This document shows positions 4,429 to 5,469 of a stretch of 5,469 nucleotides of DNA, one piece after another; position 1 is the first letter of the stretch, and every line of letters starts with the position of its first letter. The position numbers and the translations under genes were made by a program. The DNA comes from VBDM01 sp035317085 (GTDB lineage: Bacteria > Pseudomonadota > Gammaproteobacteria > Burkholderiales > SG8-39): assembly GCA_035317085.1 (NCBI GenBank), contig DATHHS010000255.1, positions 1-5,469 of the forward strand, read 5' to 3'. Under the pieces are notes generated by a model that was given only the letters and a program-made list of their open reading frames with translations, made no database searches and had not been told where the DNA came from.

Positions 4429-5333
4429 GCGCCGAGCTTGGCGGCCAGGGCCCGCGCCACCTTCGAGCTCGGCTCGCGCCCGAGGGCGCGGCAGATGAAC
4501 TGGCCGGTCCGCAGGACCTGCGTCAGGTCCACGCCCGTTTTTATTTCGAGCCCGTCGAGCATGTAGACCACATCCTCGGTCGCGACGTTGCCGGTCGCGC
4601 CTTTCGCATAGGGGCAGCCGCCGAGTCCCGCCACCGAACTGTCGAAAGTTCTCACGCCGGCTTCGAGCGAGGCGTAGATGTTCGCGAGCGCCTGCCCGTA
4701 AGTATCGTGGTAGTGGCCGGCCAGCTTGCCTATGGGAACCCGTCTTGCGACCGCTTCGATCACGGTGCGGATGCGACCCGGCGTTCCGACTCCGATCGTG
4801 TCGCCGAGCGAAATCTCGTAGCAACCCATCTTGTAGAGTTTTTCCGCCACCGCCGCGACCGCCTGGGGTTTAACTTCGCCTTCGTAGGGGCAGCCTGCCA
4901 CGCAGGAAATATAGCCGCGCACGCGCATCTTGTTCGCTCGCGCGGCCCGCACGACCGGGGCGAAGCGCTCCAGGCTCTCGGCGATGCTGCAGTTGATGTT
5001 CTTTCGGCTGAAGGTTTCGGAGGCGGCGCCGAATACGGCGATCTCCTCCACGCCGGCGGCGAGCGCCGCCTCGAAACCCTTCATGTTCGGCACGAGCACC
5101 GGGTAGGCCACGTCCGGTTTCCTGCGTAGGCCGGCGAAGACCTGCGCGTTGTCGGCCATCTGGGGCACCCACTTTGGCGATACGAACGCGGTCGCCTCCA
5201 CCGCGGCCACGCCCGCTCCGGCGAGCCGGTGGATGAGTTCGATCTTGACCTCGGTCGGAACCCGTGCCGCTTCGTTTTGCAAGCCGTCGCGGGGACCCAC
5301 TTCGACGATACGCACTTTCCTTGGGAAACTCAT
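4425..5333 (-). CDS. mvaB: Hydroxymethylglutaryl-CoA lyase
   Basis: This 302-residue enzyme splits (S)-3-hydroxy-3-methylglutaryl-CoA into acetyl-CoA and acetoacetate, the last step of leucine degradation, in the cytosol. It is a TIM-barrel DRE-TIM metallolyase with every hallmark in place. Arg15-Asp16 lie in VGPRDGLQNE, and Glu46 precedes TAFVSPKWVPQMAD. The metal ligands His207 and His209 are in GHYHDTYGQA. The family signature SVAGLGGCPYA contains catalytic Cys240, and Asn249 is in ATGNVATED. These line up with human residues Arg41, Asp42, Glu72, His233, His235, Cys266 and Asn275 at a constant offset of 26. The length equals typical bacterial members (about 300), with no targeting sequence. 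The ATG at 5333 overlaps the TGA of the upstream biotin carboxylase gene as ATGA, and its own TGA overlaps the DUF1289 start the same way. Equivalent genes are called mvaB, hmgL or liuE. Confidence in function is very high. Confidence 0.97.
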   Translation of the reverse strand: MSFPRKVRIVEVGPRDGLQNEAARVPTEVKIELIHRLAGAGVAAVEATAFVSPKWVPQMADNAQVFAGLRRKPDVAYPVLVPNMKGFEAALAAGVEEIAVFGAASETFSRKNINCSIAESLERFAPVVRAARANKMRVRGYISCVAGCPYEGEVKPQAVAAVAEKLYKMGCYEISLGDTIGVGTPGRIRTVIEAVARRVPIGKLAGHYHDTYGQALANIYASLEAGVRTFDSSVAGLGGCPYAKGATGNVATEDVVYMLDGLEIKTGVDLTQVLRTGQFICRALGREPSSKVARALAAKLGA

Positions 5334-5469
5334 GGCTCGGCCTCGAACTGTATCAATTCGGCCCCTTCGCCGACCTGCTCGCCGACCTGGTGACAGATCC
5401 GCGCGACACGGCCGGGACCGGGCGCCTTGATGGTGTGCTCCATTTTCATCGCTTCCAGAATCACGAGGG
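5330..5469 (-). CDS. Biotin-dependent acyl-CoA carboxylase alpha subunit, C-terminal biotinyl end (probably methylcrotonyl-CoA carboxylase)
   Basis: Only the last 45 residues are in the window; the gene continues beyond the right edge. They form most of a biotinyl (BCCP) domain. The biotinylation motif EAMKM has its lysine encoded at 5444-5446. It is followed by HTIKAPGPGRVARI and the closing strands VGEQVGEGAELIQFEAE. The domain carries CO2 on biotin between the biotin carboxylase and carboxyltransferase active sites. The visible part cannot separate methylcrotonyl-, propionyl-, geranyl- or acetyl-CoA carboxylases. The HMG-CoA lyase immediately downstream, with an ATGA overlap, makes the methylcrotonyl-CoA carboxylase alpha subunit (MccA/LiuD type) the most likely. 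The operon promoter must lie outside the window. Confidence 0.9.
   Translation of the reverse strand, partial: LVILEAMKMEHTIKAPGPGRVARICHQVGEQVGEGAELIQFEAEP

Noticed and set aside
4401..5129. Plus-strand open frame (242 codons) opposite HMG-CoA lyase
   Set aside because: It is antisense to an enzyme with all catalytic residues intact; a shadow of codon bias.

Overview
The window is GC-rich chromosomal DNA, most likely from a betaproteobacterium. The basis is the overall gene style, the leucine/isovalerate-type gene cluster, and a YeiH-type transporter and a signal-peptide methyltransferase that resemble betaproteobacterial versions. This assignment is an inference by eye, without a database search. 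It reads as ordinary metabolic chromosome. I see no insertion sequence, phage gene, CRISPR array, tRNA or rRNA.

Layout. At the left edge (minus strand, running off the window) is the N-terminus of a membrane protein that looks like the YeiH/putative sulfate exporter family. A 213-base divergent intergenic region follows. It holds an AT-rich block and a perfect 16-bp palindrome. From 427 to 3338 three plus-strand genes are packed with gaps of 1 and 7 bases: a secreted alpha/beta hydrolase, an alpha-methylacyl-CoA racemase-type CaiB/BaiF protein, and a class I SAM-methyltransferase with an N-terminal signal peptide and an extra beta-rich C-terminal region.

From the right edge leftwards (minus strand) runs a tightly coupled operon of four visible genes. 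They are the biotinyl C-terminus of an acyl-CoA carboxylase alpha subunit (probably methylcrotonyl-CoA carboxylase), hydroxymethylglutaryl-CoA lyase, a 60-residue four-cysteine DUF1289 protein, and a metallo-beta-lactamase-fold hydrolase. Each of the three junctions is the same 4-base ATGA stop/start overlap. The two operons converge tail to tail and share the bases TTAA for their stop codons, with no visible terminator between them.

How the genes work together. The carboxylase and HMG-CoA lyase carry out late steps of leucine/isovalerate breakdown: methylcrotonyl-CoA to methylglutaconyl-CoA, then (via a hydratase not seen here) HMG-CoA to acetyl-CoA and acetoacetate. The racemase on the other strand also handles methyl-branched acyl-CoAs, so the locus as a whole leans towards branched-chain carbon use. 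The roles of DUF1289, the MBL protein, the exported hydrolase and the exported methyltransferase are not known from sequence. The most unusual point is a methyltransferase with an intact SAM motif that appears to be sent across the inner membrane.
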